A stretch of 64,000 nucleotides of DNA from Streptomyces lasiicapitis (GCF_014646335.1 NZ_BMNG01000005.1:162434-226433), one strand, 5' to 3'; shown: positions 24,913 to 33,521, counted from the stretch's first letter. Program-made: numbers and translations. Notes: generated from the sequence alone by a model not told the origin.

Positions 24913-26505
24913 ATGACCCACCCGTCCTCACCGCCGCCCCCGCCCGAGCAGACTCCTCCGGGCTCCTTCGGCCCGCCCCCGCCCAGCCATCCGGCCGGTT
25001 TCGGGCCGCCCGTCGCCCCGCCGCCCGGCGGCTACGGGCCTTCGCAGCCGCCGGGGCCCCACCTGTCGGCGCCCACGCCGCCCCCGGGCGGTAGGTCCGG
25101 AGGCTCCCGGGGCCGTCTCGCGATCATCACCTCCGCCGTGCTGGCCATCGGCCTGATAGTCGGCGGCGGTGTCTGGTACGCCGCCACGCAGGGGGACGAC
25201 GGCAAGGACAAGGACAAGACCGCGGCCAAACCGAGCGACGACGGCGCCGGACCCGCGTACGAGAAGCCCCGGGAGCGGGTGCCGACCAACCCCAAGGCCT
25301 TCTTCAAGGGTTCCGCGCCGCAACCCGACCTGCCCAAGGGCGAGTTCAGCACCTGGGAGGTGAAGGGCTCCTGGCTGACCGACAAGGTGTACGCGAAGGC
25401 CTCCGTCGACCGGATCACCGGCATGGACCCCGCCACCGGCAAGGACGTGTGGAAGCTGCCGAAGCACGGCATGTCCTGCGCGGGCTCCCCTGACCTGGGC
25501 AAGGGCAACATCGCCGTCGTGGTCGTCCAGGAGAAGCGGACCGACGAGAACGAGTACCGCATGCCCTGCACCGAGGTCATGGCCTTCGACGTCGACAACG
25601 GCAAGAAGCTGTGGACCAAGTCGGTCAACGTCGGCTACCAGAAGGAGAAGACGGCGTTCAACCAGGTCACCATCAGCGGTGACACGGTCGCCGCCGGCGG
25701 CATCTACGGCGGCGCGGCCTTCGACCTGCGCACCGGCAAGCTCCTGTGGAAGCCGAAGACGGGCGAGAAGTGCGCGGACCTCGGCTACGGCGGCGGCGAT
25801 CAGCTCGTCGCGGTCCGCGCGTGCGGAGAGATCGGCTCCGAGCGGTACGAGGTGCAGGCGCTCGAGGCCTCGGGCAAGCCGAAGTGGACGTACAAGCTGC
25901 CCGCGGGCGTCAAGAAGCCGAGCGTCGTCTCCAGCAGGCCGGTGGTGTTCGCCCTGGACGCCGGGGAGATCTCCGCGTCCGGCGCGACGGAGGCCTTCTC
26001 GCTCGACGAGCGCGGCAGGCTGCGCGCGAAGATCGCGCTCACCGAGGGCAAGTACATGCACGCCTGCGGCACCCAGTCGATCATCCAGGACTGCCGGGGC
26101 ATCGTGGCCGGCAACGGCAAGCTGTACGTCCCGACCGCGAGGCGCGAGGGCGCGAAGGAGTACACGTCGACGAACGACATCGTGTCGTTCTCCCTCGCCA
26201 CCGGGAAGCCCACCGGCGAGCGGCTCGAAGGCGGCGACAACCACCCCGTCTTCCCCATCCGCATGGACGGCGGGAACCTCCTCGTCTACAAGAGCTCCCC
26301 GTTCACGCAAGTGGTCTCCGTCAACGGCAGGACGCGGAAGCAGACCACGCTCCTCGACGCCGGCGCCCGGCCCGGCGGGGTGCCCGCCCTGCGGTCCGAG
26401 CTGCTCTACACCAACGGCAACCTGTACCTCAGCACCGACCTGATCTCCCGGCCGAGCAGCAAGGGCCCGAAGCCGGTGATGGTGTACGGATTCGCCGCCA
26501 AGTAG
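24913..26505 (+). CDS. Membrane-anchored PQQ-like beta-propeller protein (copy 2)
   Basis: A 530-residue paralogue of the preceding gene, 76 nt downstream. Layout is the same: Pro/Gly-rich N-terminus (PPPPPEQTPPGSFGPPPP), one membrane helix (LAIITSAVLAIGLIVGGGVW), a Lys/Asp linker, then a propeller with MDPATGKDVWKLPKHG, DVDNGKKLWTKSVN, DLRTGKLLWKPKTG and FSLATGKPTGERLEGG. Cysteines recur at matching places (SCAGS, CTEVM, CADLGYG, HACGTQ, QDCRG). ATG at 24913 follows a GGAGCCACG ribosome-binding region. No enzyme activity is predicted. The two genes look like a tandem duplication under shared control. Confidence 0.85.
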   Translation: MTHPSSPPPPPEQTPPGSFGPPPPSHPAGFGPPVAPPPGGYGPSQPPGPHLSAPTPPPGGRSGGSRGRLAIITSAVLAIGLIVGGGVWYAATQGDDGKDKDKTAAKPSDDGAGPAYEKPRERVPTNPKAFFKGSAPQPDLPKGEFSTWEVKGSWLTDKVYAKASVDRITGMDPATGKDVWKLPKHGMSCAGSPDLGKGNIAVVVVQEKRTDENEYRMPCTEVMAFDVDNGKKLWTKSVNVGYQKEKTAFNQVTISGDTVAAGGIYGGAAFDLRTGKLLWKPKTGEKCADLGYGGGDQLVAVRACGEIGSERYEVQALEASGKPKWTYKLPAGVKKPSVVSSRPVVFALDAGEISASGATEAFSLDERGRLRAKIALTEGKYMHACGTQSIIQDCRGIVAGNGKLYVPTARREGAKEYTSTNDIVSFSLATGKPTGERLEGGDNHPVFPIRMDGGNLLVYKSSPFTQVVSVNGRTRKQTTLLDAGARPGGVPALRSELLYTNGNLYLSTDLISRPSSKGPKPVMVYGFAAK

Positions 26506-26541
26506 GCGTCGAGCTGCTCGCACCCGTGATCTAGCCTTGTC

Positions 26542-26580
26542 CCGGGGAAAACCGGGGAAAGCCCGGAAAACCGGGGAAAA
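26542..26580. repeat. CCGGGGAAAA repeats before the rhomboid-like gene
   Basis: Four units of 9-10 nt (CCGGGGAAAA, CCGGGGAAAG, CCCGGAAAA, CCGGGGAAAA) end 15 nt before the start codon and give regularly spaced G runs; the last merges with an AAAAAGGG ribosome-binding region. Confidence 0.7.
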
Positions 26581-26595
26581 AGGGATGGTCGGCCG

Positions 26596-27300
26596 ATGCT
26601 CGGCGTACAGAGCGTGCTGCGCGCGGAGTGGCAGACGGTGGCGCTCGCCTCCTGGCGGGAGCTGCGGGCGCGGCGCCTGGCCGGGGTCGCGCTCGCGGTG
26701 GCGGCGAGCGTCGCCATGATCGGTCTGCACGGGCTCCAGGAGCTGGCGGCCACCGACCGGTACGTGCGCCTTGTCGGCGAGGTCCGCGCCGATCAGCCGC
26801 TGTGGGTCTCGCTCCTTCGCACGCCCGTCTCGGTGCTCGTGCCGACGCGGGACCAGCTGCCGTGGGGCGGCCTTCCGCGCCTGATCCTGTCGCTCGGTCT
26901 CGCCCAGTTGCTGCTCGGCTGGAAGCGGACGGTTCTCGTCGGGTACGCGGCGACGCTGGCCGGCACCCTCAGCGCGCGGGTCATGGTGGCCATCGGGCCC
27001 GACCACTTCGCGGGGGTGCCGGCCGCGTACGCGCACGACGTGGACACCGGGGCGTCCGCGGCCGTGCTCGGCCTCTTCACCTATCTGTCGGTACGGCTGC
27101 GGGCGCCGGTCCTGTGCCTGGTGACCGTCGTCCCGACCGTCGTGGGCTCGTTCCTGAAGCCGAACCTGGCCGGGCGCGAGCACATCGTCGCCTTCGTGCT
27201 TGTCGCCGCCGTGGCCCTGGTGCAGGAGCGGCGCAGGCCCGGCGAGCTCAGAGCGCCCCGAGGTCCGACGACACCCAGCGCTCCGGACGGAGCCGGATGA
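26596..27300 (+). CDS. Rhomboid-like integral membrane protein
   Basis: A 234-residue protein with about six hydrophobic segments (LAGVALAVAASVAMIGLHGL, LPRLILSLGLAQLLLGW, VLVGYAATLAGTLSARVMVA, ASAAVLGLFTYLSVRL, VLCLVTVVPTVVGSFL, EHIVAFVLVAAVALVQE). This matches actinobacterial rhomboid-like proteins. The usual active-site GxSG is not obvious; DTGASAAVLG is the nearest match and would place a serine at the right helix, and the His of REHIVAF could be the partner, so protease activity is possible but unproven. Its last 53 nt overlap the convergent PPOX gene. Confidence 0.7.
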   Translation: MLGVQSVLRAEWQTVALASWRELRARRLAGVALAVAASVAMIGLHGLQELAATDRYVRLVGEVRADQPLWVSLLRTPVSVLVPTRDQLPWGGLPRLILSLGLAQLLLGWKRTVLVGYAATLAGTLSARVMVAIGPDHFAGVPAAYAHDVDTGASAAVLGLFTYLSVRLRAPVLCLVTVVPTVVGSFLKPNLAGREHIVAFVLVAAVALVQERRRPGELRAPRGPTTPSAPDGAG

Positions 27301-27676
27301 CCACCTGCTCGCCGTGCTCCTTCCACGCCATCTCGACGTACCCGTCGACCTTCTCGGCCGGAAGGTAGCGGGCGGAGATCTCGTGCAGCAGCTCGCGGGT
27401 CGCGGGCTCCGTGGCGACGACGGGGCCCTCGACGGCGACGTACCGGATCGTCGGATCGAGGCGCTCGACCATCAGCGAGAAGCGGCCCGCGGCGGCGATC
27501 AGGCGGCCCTTGCGCGAGTCCCGCCCCGTCATGATCCACACGTCGCCGCCGGGCTCGTACTGGTACCAGATGGGGACGGTCAGCGGCGCCCGGTCGTCCT
27601 GCCCCGAGTTCACCGCGAGCGCCGCGATGTGCGGCTCGGCCAGGAACTGTTCGCGCTCTTCACGGGTGAGAGCCAT
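27248..27676 (-). CDS. PPOX-class flavin/F420-dependent oxidoreductase
   Basis: A 142-residue split-barrel protein from ATG 27676 (MALTREEREQFLAEPHIAAL), preceded by GAAGGAGACC. It has the family strings LTVPIWYQYEPGGDVWIMTG, DSRKGRLIAAAGRFSLMVE, TIRYVAVEGPVV and MAWKEHGEQVVIRLRPERW. Members bind FMN or F420 and reduce varied small molecules, or act in cofactor metabolism; which cofactor applies cannot be decided. It stands alone on this strand, downstream of the MFS exporter and a possible mini-gene, and overlaps the 3' end of the rhomboid-like gene. Confidence 0.85.
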   Translation of the reverse strand: MALTREEREQFLAEPHIAALAVNSGQDDRAPLTVPIWYQYEPGGDVWIMTGRDSRKGRLIAAAGRFSLMVERLDPTIRYVAVEGPVVATEPATRELLHEISARYLPAEKVDGYVEMAWKEHGEQVVIRLRPERWVSSDLGAL

Positions 27677-27762
27677 GTCGGTCTCCTTCACTTCGCATGA
27701 GTACGTCGCGTGCGTACGTCGCATGAAGTACGGCACGTGCGTCGGGTGGTCGCCCCACCTGC

Positions 27763-27885
27763 CTACACGTCGAGCGCCGTGCCGTACACGCGGGACACCC
27801 GGATGCGGATGACCACCCTGCGATCCTCCACCATCTGCTCCAGATACGCCGCCTCGTCCGACGGATCCTCGAACCCCGGTGTCAT
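27763..27885 (-). CDS. Possible 40-residue (or 58-residue) small ORF
   Basis: From ATG 27885 to TAG 27763 the frame reads MTPGFEDPSDEAAYLEQMVE, then DRRVVIRIRVSRVYGTALDV. GTG at 27939 would add 18 residues and overlap the MFS 3' end. Codon third positions are mostly G/C and the composition is protein-like (amphipathic helix then basic strand), but no ribosome-binding site is visible. It could be a real microprotein or a remnant of a PPOX-like gene. No function is proposed. Confidence 0.35.
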   Translation of the reverse strand: MTPGFEDPSDEAAYLEQMVEDRRVVIRIRVSRVYGTALDV

Positions 27886-27895
27886 GCCGAGCAGT

Positions 27896-29416
27896 TCACG
27901 CCCGACGGCGTCCCCCGGCACGGCCGACGGCTCCGACACCGGCGTCGGCCGTGTCGCGCCGCAGCACCGTCGCCGCCACCACGAACGCCGCCACCAGGAG
28001 GCCCGCGCCGACGGTGAACGCCAGGTGGTAGCCGGAGGTCAGGGCCTCGGCGCGGGGGTCGCCCGCGGTCAGGCGGCCCTCCGTGCGGGAGGCGGCCAGC
28101 GTCGACAGGACGGCCACGCCCAGGGCACCCCCGATCTGCTGGGTGGTGTTGAAAAGGCCCGACGCGAGGCCCGCGTCGTCCTCGCGGGCGCCGGACATGC
28201 CGAGCGTGGTGAGGGCGGGCAGGGCCAGGCCGAAGCCCGCGGCGAGGAGCATGACGGGGAGCAGGTCGAGCGCGTAGTTCGCGTGCACGGGGACGCGGGC
28301 GAGCAGGCCGAGCATGGCCATGAGCAGCAGCAGTCCGGCCAGCAGGACATTGCGCTCGCCGAAGCGGGCGTTGAGCCGGGCCGAGACGCCGAGCGACACC
28401 GCGCCGATGACGACGGCCGCGGGCAGCATCGCGAGGCCGGTGCCCGAGGCGCCGTAGCCGCGCACGTTCTGCAGGTACAGGGCCACCAGGACCTGGAAGG
28501 CGAACAGCGCGGCGACCATGAGGAGTTGGACGACGTTCGCGCCGGTCACGCTGCGGGAGCGGAACATGCGCAGGGGCAGGAGCGGCGTGCGGGCCCTGGT
28601 CTGGCGGTACGTGAACGCGCCGAGCAGGGCGAGGGCCAGGGCGCCGAGGCCGAGGGTGTGGCCGGAGAGCCAGCCGTGCGCCTCCACCTTGACGACGCTG
28701 TAGATGCCCACCATCAGGCCCCCGGTCACCAGGGCCGCGCCGGTGACGTCCGCCCCGGCCTTGAGGCCGAGACCCCGGTCGGCGGGCAGCGCGGGCACGG
28801 CGAGCAGCAGGGCGGCGAGGCCGATGGGCAGGTTGATGAAGAAGATCCAGTGCCAGTTCAGGGCGTCGGTGAGGACGCCGCCGAGCACCTGCCCGAGGGA
28901 GGCGCCCGCCGCGCCGGTGAAGCTGAAGACCGCGATGGCCTTCGCCCGCTCCTTCGGCTCCGTGAACAGGGTCACGAGGATCCCCAGGCTCACCGCCGAG
29001 CTCATCGCGCCGCCGATGCCCTGGAGGAAGCGGGCGGCGATGAGGGTCGCCGGGTCGGCGGCGAAGCCCGCGAGCACGGAGGCCGCCGTGAACACCGAGA
29101 TGCCCGCGAGGAACATCCGCTTGCGGCCGATGAGGTCGCCCAGGCGGCCCGCCAGGAGCAGCAGGCTGCCGAACGCGATCAGGTAGGCGTTCACGACCCA
29201 ACTCAGGCCCGCCGCAGTGAAGTTGAGGTCCTGCTGGATGGCGGGCATCGCGACGGTCACGATCGATCCGTCGAGGATGATCATCAGCATTCCGGTGGCT
29301 ATGACGCCGAGGGCCAGGCGTTTCTGGCGGGCGGTGGGTTCCGGTTCCGTGACTGCTGAGGCTGCGGGGGCTGCGGTCGCTGGTGCGGTCGCGGAACCGG
29401 TGGTGGTGGCGGACAT
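27896..29416 (-). CDS. MFS drug exporter, DHA2 family (14 TM)
   Basis: A 506-residue proton-driven exporter. After an Ala/Thr-rich N-terminus, helix 1 carries LDGSIVTVAMPAIQQDL (motif D1) and the loop GRLGDLIGRKRMFLAG is motif A. Motif C is present as GAAGASLGQVLGGVLTD, and about 14 hydrophobic segments are visible, as in EmrB/QacA-type transporters. It probably exports a hydrophobic or cationic toxic compound across the inner membrane. A MarR gene begins 134 nt away in the opposite direction with an inverted repeat between them, the standard layout of an inducible efflux unit. Confidence 0.92.
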   Translation of the reverse strand: MSATTTGSATAPATAAPAASAVTEPEPTARQKRLALGVIATGMLMIILDGSIVTVAMPAIQQDLNFTAAGLSWVVNAYLIAFGSLLLLAGRLGDLIGRKRMFLAGISVFTAASVLAGFAADPATLIAARFLQGIGGAMSSAVSLGILVTLFTEPKERAKAIAVFSFTGAAGASLGQVLGGVLTDALNWHWIFFINLPIGLAALLLAVPALPADRGLGLKAGADVTGAALVTGGLMVGIYSVVKVEAHGWLSGHTLGLGALALALLGAFTYRQTRARTPLLPLRMFRSRSVTGANVVQLLMVAALFAFQVLVALYLQNVRGYGASGTGLAMLPAAVVIGAVSLGVSARLNARFGERNVLLAGLLLLMAMLGLLARVPVHANYALDLLPVMLLAAGFGLALPALTTLGMSGAREDDAGLASGLFNTTQQIGGALGVAVLSTLAASRTEGRLTAGDPRAEALTSGYHLAFTVGAGLLVAAFVVAATVLRRDTADAGVGAVGRAGGRRRA

Positions 29417-29485
29417 GGGCTCTCCCGTTGGTGAAGGCGCGGCCCGGCGTGGTGGCGCGGGCCGTCCGATACTCAGGACCGTAGC

Positions 29486-29509
29486 AGATAGTTTCGTTAC
29501 AGACTATCT
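29486..29509. promoter_or_regulatory. MarR operator candidate
   Basis: AGATAGT and ACTATCT are exact complements separated by 10 nt, midway between the divergent exporter and MarR genes. Confidence 0.65.
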
Positions 29510-29549
29510 ATCTCGGGCGCACATCCCTCTTCTCCGTTACGCTGGCGAC

Positions 29550-30035
29550 ATGACCGCCATGGCGCCCGCCCGCACGGAACCGGACCTCTCCTTCCTGCTC
29601 GACCACACGAGCCACGTCCTGCGTACGCAGATGGCGGCGGCCCTCGCCGAGATCGGCCTGACGGCGCGCATGCACTGTGTGCTCGTGCACGCCCTGGAGG
29701 AGGAGCGCACGCAGGCGCAGCTCGCCGAGCTCGGGGACATGGACAAGACGACGATGGTCGTGACGGTCGACGCCCTGGAGCAGGCCGGGCTCGCCGAGCG
29801 GCGGCCCTCCAGCCAGGACCGGCGGGCCCGGATCATCGCCGTCACGGCGGCGGGCGCGAAGGTCGCGGCGCGCAGCCAGGTGATCGTCGACCGCGTGCAC
29901 GAGGAGGCGCTCGGCTCACTTTCGGCCACGGACCGCACGGCGCTGCTGCGGGCGCTCAACCGGCTGGTCGAGGGGCATCTGGCGGCCCCGGCGGAGAGCC
30001 CGCGCCCTGCCCGCAGGGCGCGTCAGCGGGGCTAG
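29550..30035 (+). CDS. MarR-family repressor
   Basis: A 161-residue regulator (MTAMAPARTEPDLSFLLDHT). The winged helix-turn-helix is QAQLAELGDMDKTTMVVTVDALEQ, then the wing RPSSQDRRARIIAVT, flanked by long dimerisation helices. It probably represses itself and the divergent DHA2 exporter through the inverted repeat at 29486-29509, releasing when a phenolic or drug ligand binds. ATG 29550 was chosen because upstream in-frame starts would extend through the operator. Confidence 0.9.
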   Translation: MTAMAPARTEPDLSFLLDHTSHVLRTQMAAALAEIGLTARMHCVLVHALEEERTQAQLAELGDMDKTTMVVTVDALEQAGLAERRPSSQDRRARIIAVTAAGAKVAARSQVIVDRVHEEALGSLSATDRTALLRALNRLVEGHLAAPAESPRPARRARQRG

Positions 30036-30104
30036 GCCTTAGGCCCCGCGCACGCGTGTTCCCGTACGGTGGCTGGACGCATCGTCACACGAGGGGGGCC
30101 TGAC

Positions 30105-30470
30105 ATGGCGCTGTTCGGAAACGCCCACACCGTCGACCCGGCGTCGGCGCAGCAGGACTACGCGCGGCTCATGGGCCACGGCGAGCAGGTGTACGCCGCG
30201 TACAAGCTGATCCGCGACACCATCCTGCTCACCGACCGCCGCATGGTCTTCATCGACAAGCAGGGCATGACCGGCAAGAAGGTCGAGTACCACTCGGTGC
30301 CCTACCGCAGCATCACGCACTTCTCCGTCGAGACGGCCGGTCACTTCGACCTGGACGCGGAGCTGAAGATATGGATCTCCAGCAACCCGGTGCCGATCGA
30401 GAAGACCTTCACCAAGGGCGTGGACATCTACGAGGTGCAGGCGATCCTCACGCAGTTCGTGGCCAGGTAG
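30105..30470 (+). CDS. PH-domain (bPH) protein
   Basis: A 121-residue cytosolic protein with GAGGGGGG before its ATG. It is a single bacterial PH fold of the YvbH-like kind: YARLMGHGEQVYAAYKLIRD, then DTILLTDRRMVFIDKQGMTG, KVEYHSVPYRSITHFSVETA and a C-terminal helix (DIYEVQAILTQFVA). Members form oligomeric rings in vitro; cellular roles are poorly known. It has no evident operon partner. Complete at both ends and of normal family length. Confidence 0.88.
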   Translation: MALFGNAHTVDPASAQQDYARLMGHGEQVYAAYKLIRDTILLTDRRMVFIDKQGMTGKKVEYHSVPYRSITHFSVETAGHFDLDAELKIWISSNPVPIEKTFTKGVDIYEVQAILTQFVAR

Positions 30471-30534
30471 TACATACCTGGGCGAGGGGGTACGTTCATA
30501 GGTGCACTGCACAGCGACCAGGGAACGACCCTCC

Positions 30535-30867
30535 ATGATCTTCATCACCGTAAAGTTCACCGTCCGCCCCGAGCGCAGCGACGAATGGCTCGACCTCGTC
30601 GACGACTTCACGCGCGCCACCCGCGAGGAGCCGGGCAACCTGTTCTACGAGTGGTCCCGCAGCGTCGACAACCCGCACCAGTTCATCCTCGTCGAGGCCT
30701 TCCGCGACGGCGAGGCGGGCGCGGCGCACGTGGAGTCCGCGCACTTCAAGGCCGCGATGGAGACCATGTCGTACGCCATCGCCAGCACCCCGCAGATCGT
30801 CAGCACGGAGATTCCGGGCATGGACGGGTGGGGCGTGATGGGCGAGGTCTCGCCGCGCGAGGCGTGA
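30535..30867 (+). CDS. Antibiotic biosynthesis monooxygenase (ABM) domain protein
   Basis: A 110-residue dimeric alpha-beta ferredoxin-like protein: MIFITVKFTVRPERSDEWLD, REEPGNLFYEWSRSVDNPHQ, and FILVEAFRDGEAGAAHVESA with HFKAAM. This is the YgiN-like quinol monooxygenase pattern (strand, long helix, GNLFYEW, and the H-x-x-S-x-H-F block). Members oxidise quinols or polyphenols without a cofactor, or degrade haem in related groups; the substrate here is unknown. ATG 30535 directly follows a CGACCCTCC stretch, so its ribosome-binding site is weak. A perfect 16-bp terminator follows. Confidence 0.88.
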   Translation: MIFITVKFTVRPERSDEWLDLVDDFTRATREEPGNLFYEWSRSVDNPHQFILVEAFRDGEAGAAHVESAHFKAAMETMSYAIASTPQIVSTEIPGMDGWGVMGEVSPREA

Positions 30868-30889
30868 GCGGCGACCTGTAGTCGTACGT

Positions 30890-30926
30890 GAAGGGGCCCC
30901 GGACCGTGATGGTCCGGGGCCCCTTC
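30890..30926. terminator. Perfect 16-bp bidirectional terminator
   Basis: Arms 30890-30905 and 30911-30926 are exact complements around GTGAT, between the convergent ABM and SnoaL-like genes. Confidence 0.92.
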
Positions 30927-30940
30927 TGCGCAATGCTCTC

Positions 30941-31318
30941 CTACGCCGCCGGGAGGCGGTCCAGGAACCCGTGCACCGTACGGATCCGGCCGTCCTCGGC
31001 GAGCGCGATCACGTCGAAGCCCGCGACGGGCGCGGTGCCGTCGGTGTCGGACACCAGCTCCCAGGTGAAGCGGGCGATGCCGTGGTGGCCGTCGACCTCG
31101 CCGGTGTGCCGGAAGGAGAAGCCGGGGAACTGCTCCCGGGCCCCGGCGATCACGGCGGCGACGCCCTCGTGGCCGCTGACGTCGGCCAGCGGGTCGGTGT
31201 ACGTGCCGTCCTCGGTCCACGCGGCGGCGACGGCCTTGGCCAGGTCGGCGGCGTCGGCGGTGTTCCAGGCCTCGAAGTAGCGGGCGACAGCGGTCTCGTG
31301 AACGTCCTGAGCGGGCAT
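30941..31318 (-). CDS. SnoaL/NTF2-like protein
   Basis: A 125-residue protein starting MPAQDVHETAVARYFEAWNT. The NTF2-like cone fold is indicated by the first helix with FEAWNTAD, GTYTDPLADVSGHEGVAAVI, GFSFRHTGEVDGHHGIARFT and the C-terminal strand RIRTVHGFLDRLP. Members include polyketide cyclases, isomerases and many with no enzyme activity. CAGGAGG lies 7 nt before ATG 31318, which settles the start against in-frame ATG 31348. It is monocistronic and convergent with the ABM gene. Confidence 0.85.
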   Translation of the reverse strand: MPAQDVHETAVARYFEAWNTADAADLAKAVAAAWTEDGTYTDPLADVSGHEGVAAVIAGAREQFPGFSFRHTGEVDGHHGIARFTWELVSDTDGTAPVAGFDVIALAEDGRIRTVHGFLDRLPAA

Positions 31319-31567
31319 GGGGTTCGCCTCCTGCGTGGTCGTGAACATCGGGGGTGCTGACCCGAAGACCGGGCGGAGTGCGCCGCCCGGGCCCCGGTGA
31401 ACACAAGACTGCCGGGCGGGGGGAGGGGGGTCGATTACGCGCGAGGTAATGCGCGGGCAACCCACCCCACCCACCTCAGCCACGGTCGGCGTCCACGTGA
31501 CTACCGCCCCGACCCCGACTGTGCTTGCCTGGTGAGCCGATTCCGGGGTGCGGGAGGGAAGTTGCGG

Positions 31568-32557
31568 ATGCGCAGGACGTGGTGCGTCGGCCTACTGCTG
31601 GGCGCGGTGCTGCTCGGCGGCTGCGGGGACCCCGGCTCGGGGGACGAGGCGGCGCCACCACCCCCCGCCCCCGGCGACACCCCCTCCCAGACCACCCGCC
31701 AGCGCGCCGAGGCGGACCGCCGCGAGCGCGACGCCGCCCCCGACCGGGACGCCCCCGGCCGCAAGCAGGACGACCCCGCCCCCAAAGCCCCCGCAGGCAA
31801 GCCCCGCCCCGACGTCCTCTACCTCGGCGACTCCCTCGCCATGGAGAACCAGGACGTCCTCGGCACCCTCCTCCGCGACCAGCTCGGCGCCCGCTACACC
31901 AGCGCCCCCTACTCCGGCACCACCCTCTGCGACTACCTGGAGGGCACCGGCGAGGACTCCCTCGTACCGGACAAGGACAAGGCGGCGACCCTGGTCCGCG
32001 AGCTGCGCCCCGACTACGTGGTGCTGCAGTTCTGGGGGAACGCGTGGGGCTACACGCCCTGCATGAAGGGCATCACGTACGACAAGGCGCGGGAGAAGTA
32101 CCTCGCGCGGTACGAGGCGGACGCGCGCCGCCTGACGGACCAGATCACGGAGGCCGCGCGGGACGCGGGCGTGAAGCGGCCGAAGGTGGTGTGGGTGTCG
32201 CAGGGCCCGGACGCGATCACGCCCGACCGGGTCCGTCACGTCAACGGCATCTACCGCCAACAGGCCACCGCCACGGGCGACTTGGTGTCCGACGCGGGCA
32301 AGGCCGTCAGCCCGGCGTCCGCCCGCTACACCTGGGCGGAGAAGCTGCCGTGCACGGCGTGGGAGCGGGCGCACCCCGAGTACTGCACCGACCGGGCCAA
32401 CGGCCGCACCGCCCTGCACCGCGGGCAGGACGACGACTTCCTGCACTTCTGCCTGGCCCCGACGACCCCCAAGTCCCGTCCGTGCCCGGTGCGTTCGCCG
32501 GGCATCCGGCGCATCGGCCAGGCGGTGACGGACACGCTCCGCGCCCACAGCACCTAG
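31568..32557 (+). CDS. SGNH-hydrolase-like lipoprotein
   Basis: A 329-residue lipoprotein; the lipobox is VLLGGC with Cys at about residue 18 after CVGLLLGA. A disordered Pro/Asp/Arg linker runs to about 80. The catalytic domain starts with LYLGDSLAMEN (Ser of block I), then Thr/Asn-rich segments and VVLQFWGNAW, where the Asn of block III sits. SQGPDAITPD and DDDFLHFC would supply the catalytic Asp and His. It probably removes or adds acyl groups on extracellular polysaccharide or lipid. GGGAGGGAA before the ATG supports the start. It is convergent with the sigma-factor operon, 7 nt apart. Confidence 0.82.
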   Translation: MRRTWCVGLLLGAVLLGGCGDPGSGDEAAPPPPAPGDTPSQTTRQRAEADRRERDAAPDRDAPGRKQDDPAPKAPAGKPRPDVLYLGDSLAMENQDVLGTLLRDQLGARYTSAPYSGTTLCDYLEGTGEDSLVPDKDKAATLVRELRPDYVVLQFWGNAWGYTPCMKGITYDKAREKYLARYEADARRLTDQITEAARDAGVKRPKVVWVSQGPDAITPDRVRHVNGIYRQQATATGDLVSDAGKAVSPASARYTWAEKLPCTAWERAHPEYCTDRANGRTALHRGQDDDFLHFCLAPTTPKSRPCPVRSPGIRRIGQAVTDTLRAHST

Positions 32558-32564
32558 GCGACTG

Positions 32565-33521
32565 CTAGCGCCGCCAGGCGTTGTACTGCATCACGTCCCC
32601 CGCCTCGACCGCGAAGTCCGGCTGGTCCTTGGTGAAGGTCTGCTCCAGGCCGAGCGCCTCGCCGGTCGACGGGTCGAGGATCAGCATGTAGCGCATGTGC
32701 TCGCCCGGGGAGTCGAGGACGTACGCCTGCCCGGGGCGGCCGAGCCGGTCGGTGACGGCGCCCTCGGGGCGCAGACCGCGGGTGTCCGCGAGGATTTCGA
32801 CCAGGGCGGCGCTCTCGCGGGCGCCGAGCGTCCAGGTCTCCAGGAGCGAGGGCAGGGAGTCGAGGATCTCCTGGGCGGTGGCGGGGGTGGTGCGGCGGGG
32901 GAAGCCCGGCTCGTGGACCTCGGTGAGGTAGGCGCGCAGGGCGGCGGGCGTGTGCGGCGGGCGGGCCTGCGGCGGGGCGTCGGACCGGCTCGGCGGGAAG
33001 ATCCGCTCGCTCACGAACTCGCCGTCGGACGAGACGCGTTCGGTGCGGGAGCCGTCCGCCCGCCAGCGCACCTCGCGCTCCTCGGGGAGGGTGACGGGCC
33101 GGTCGGCGCCGGGACCCGACTCCATGGCGAGGCTCCAGGTCTGTACGTGGGCGCCCCTGCGCAGCCGCGGCTCACCGTCGCGGGCGGCGGCCTCGGCCTG
33201 GGCGACGACCCGGTCGAGCGGCACGGCGGCCGAACCGCCGCGCGGGTGCAGGGCGCTCGGCGCGGCGGTGGCGGTCGCCGCGCCCAGGTCGGGCACGGTC
33301 AGGGCGAGCACGGCGGCGAGGGCGACGGCGGCGGCCTCGGCCCACAGCACGACGCGGCGCCGGGCGCGGCGGGTGCGGGTGCGGTGCAGGAGCTGGTTGA
33401 GCCCGCGCTCGGCTACGGCGTTCAGGGGGCGGTCGCGCCAGGGCCCTTCGACGGCGGAGACGGGGTTGGCGGCACGGAGGAGGTCGAGGTCGCTCACGTC
33501 GTCCAGGTGGTCGTCAGTCAC
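32565..33521 (-). CDS. CU044_5270-type membrane protein, putative sigma partner
   Basis: A 318-residue protein from a GTG start that overlaps the sigma gene by 8 nt, so the two are translationally coupled. It has a cytoplasmic N-terminal region (DLDLLRAANPV, then a basic stretch RTRTRRARRRVVLW), one membrane helix (AVALAAVLALTVPDLGAAT) and a large exported domain. This layout, directly after an ECF sigma gene, matches the actinobacterial CU044_5270 family, assumed to modulate the sigma factor. The exported part has no catalytic motif. No zinc-binding anti-sigma motif (HxxxCxxC) is visible, so any anti-sigma mechanism would differ from the RsrA type. Confidence 0.8.
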   Translation of the reverse strand: MTDDHLDDVSDLDLLRAANPVSAVEGPWRDRPLNAVAERGLNQLLHRTRTRRARRRVVLWAEAAAVALAAVLALTVPDLGAATATAAPSALHPRGGSAAVPLDRVVAQAEAAARDGEPRLRRGAHVQTWSLAMESGPGADRPVTLPEEREVRWRADGSRTERVSSDGEFVSERIFPPSRSDAPPQARPPHTPAALRAYLTEVHEPGFPRRTTPATAQEILDSLPSLLETWTLGARESAALVEILADTRGLRPEGAVTDRLGRPGQAYVLDSPGEHMRYMLILDPSTGEALGLEQTFTKDQPDFAVEAGDVMQYNAWRR

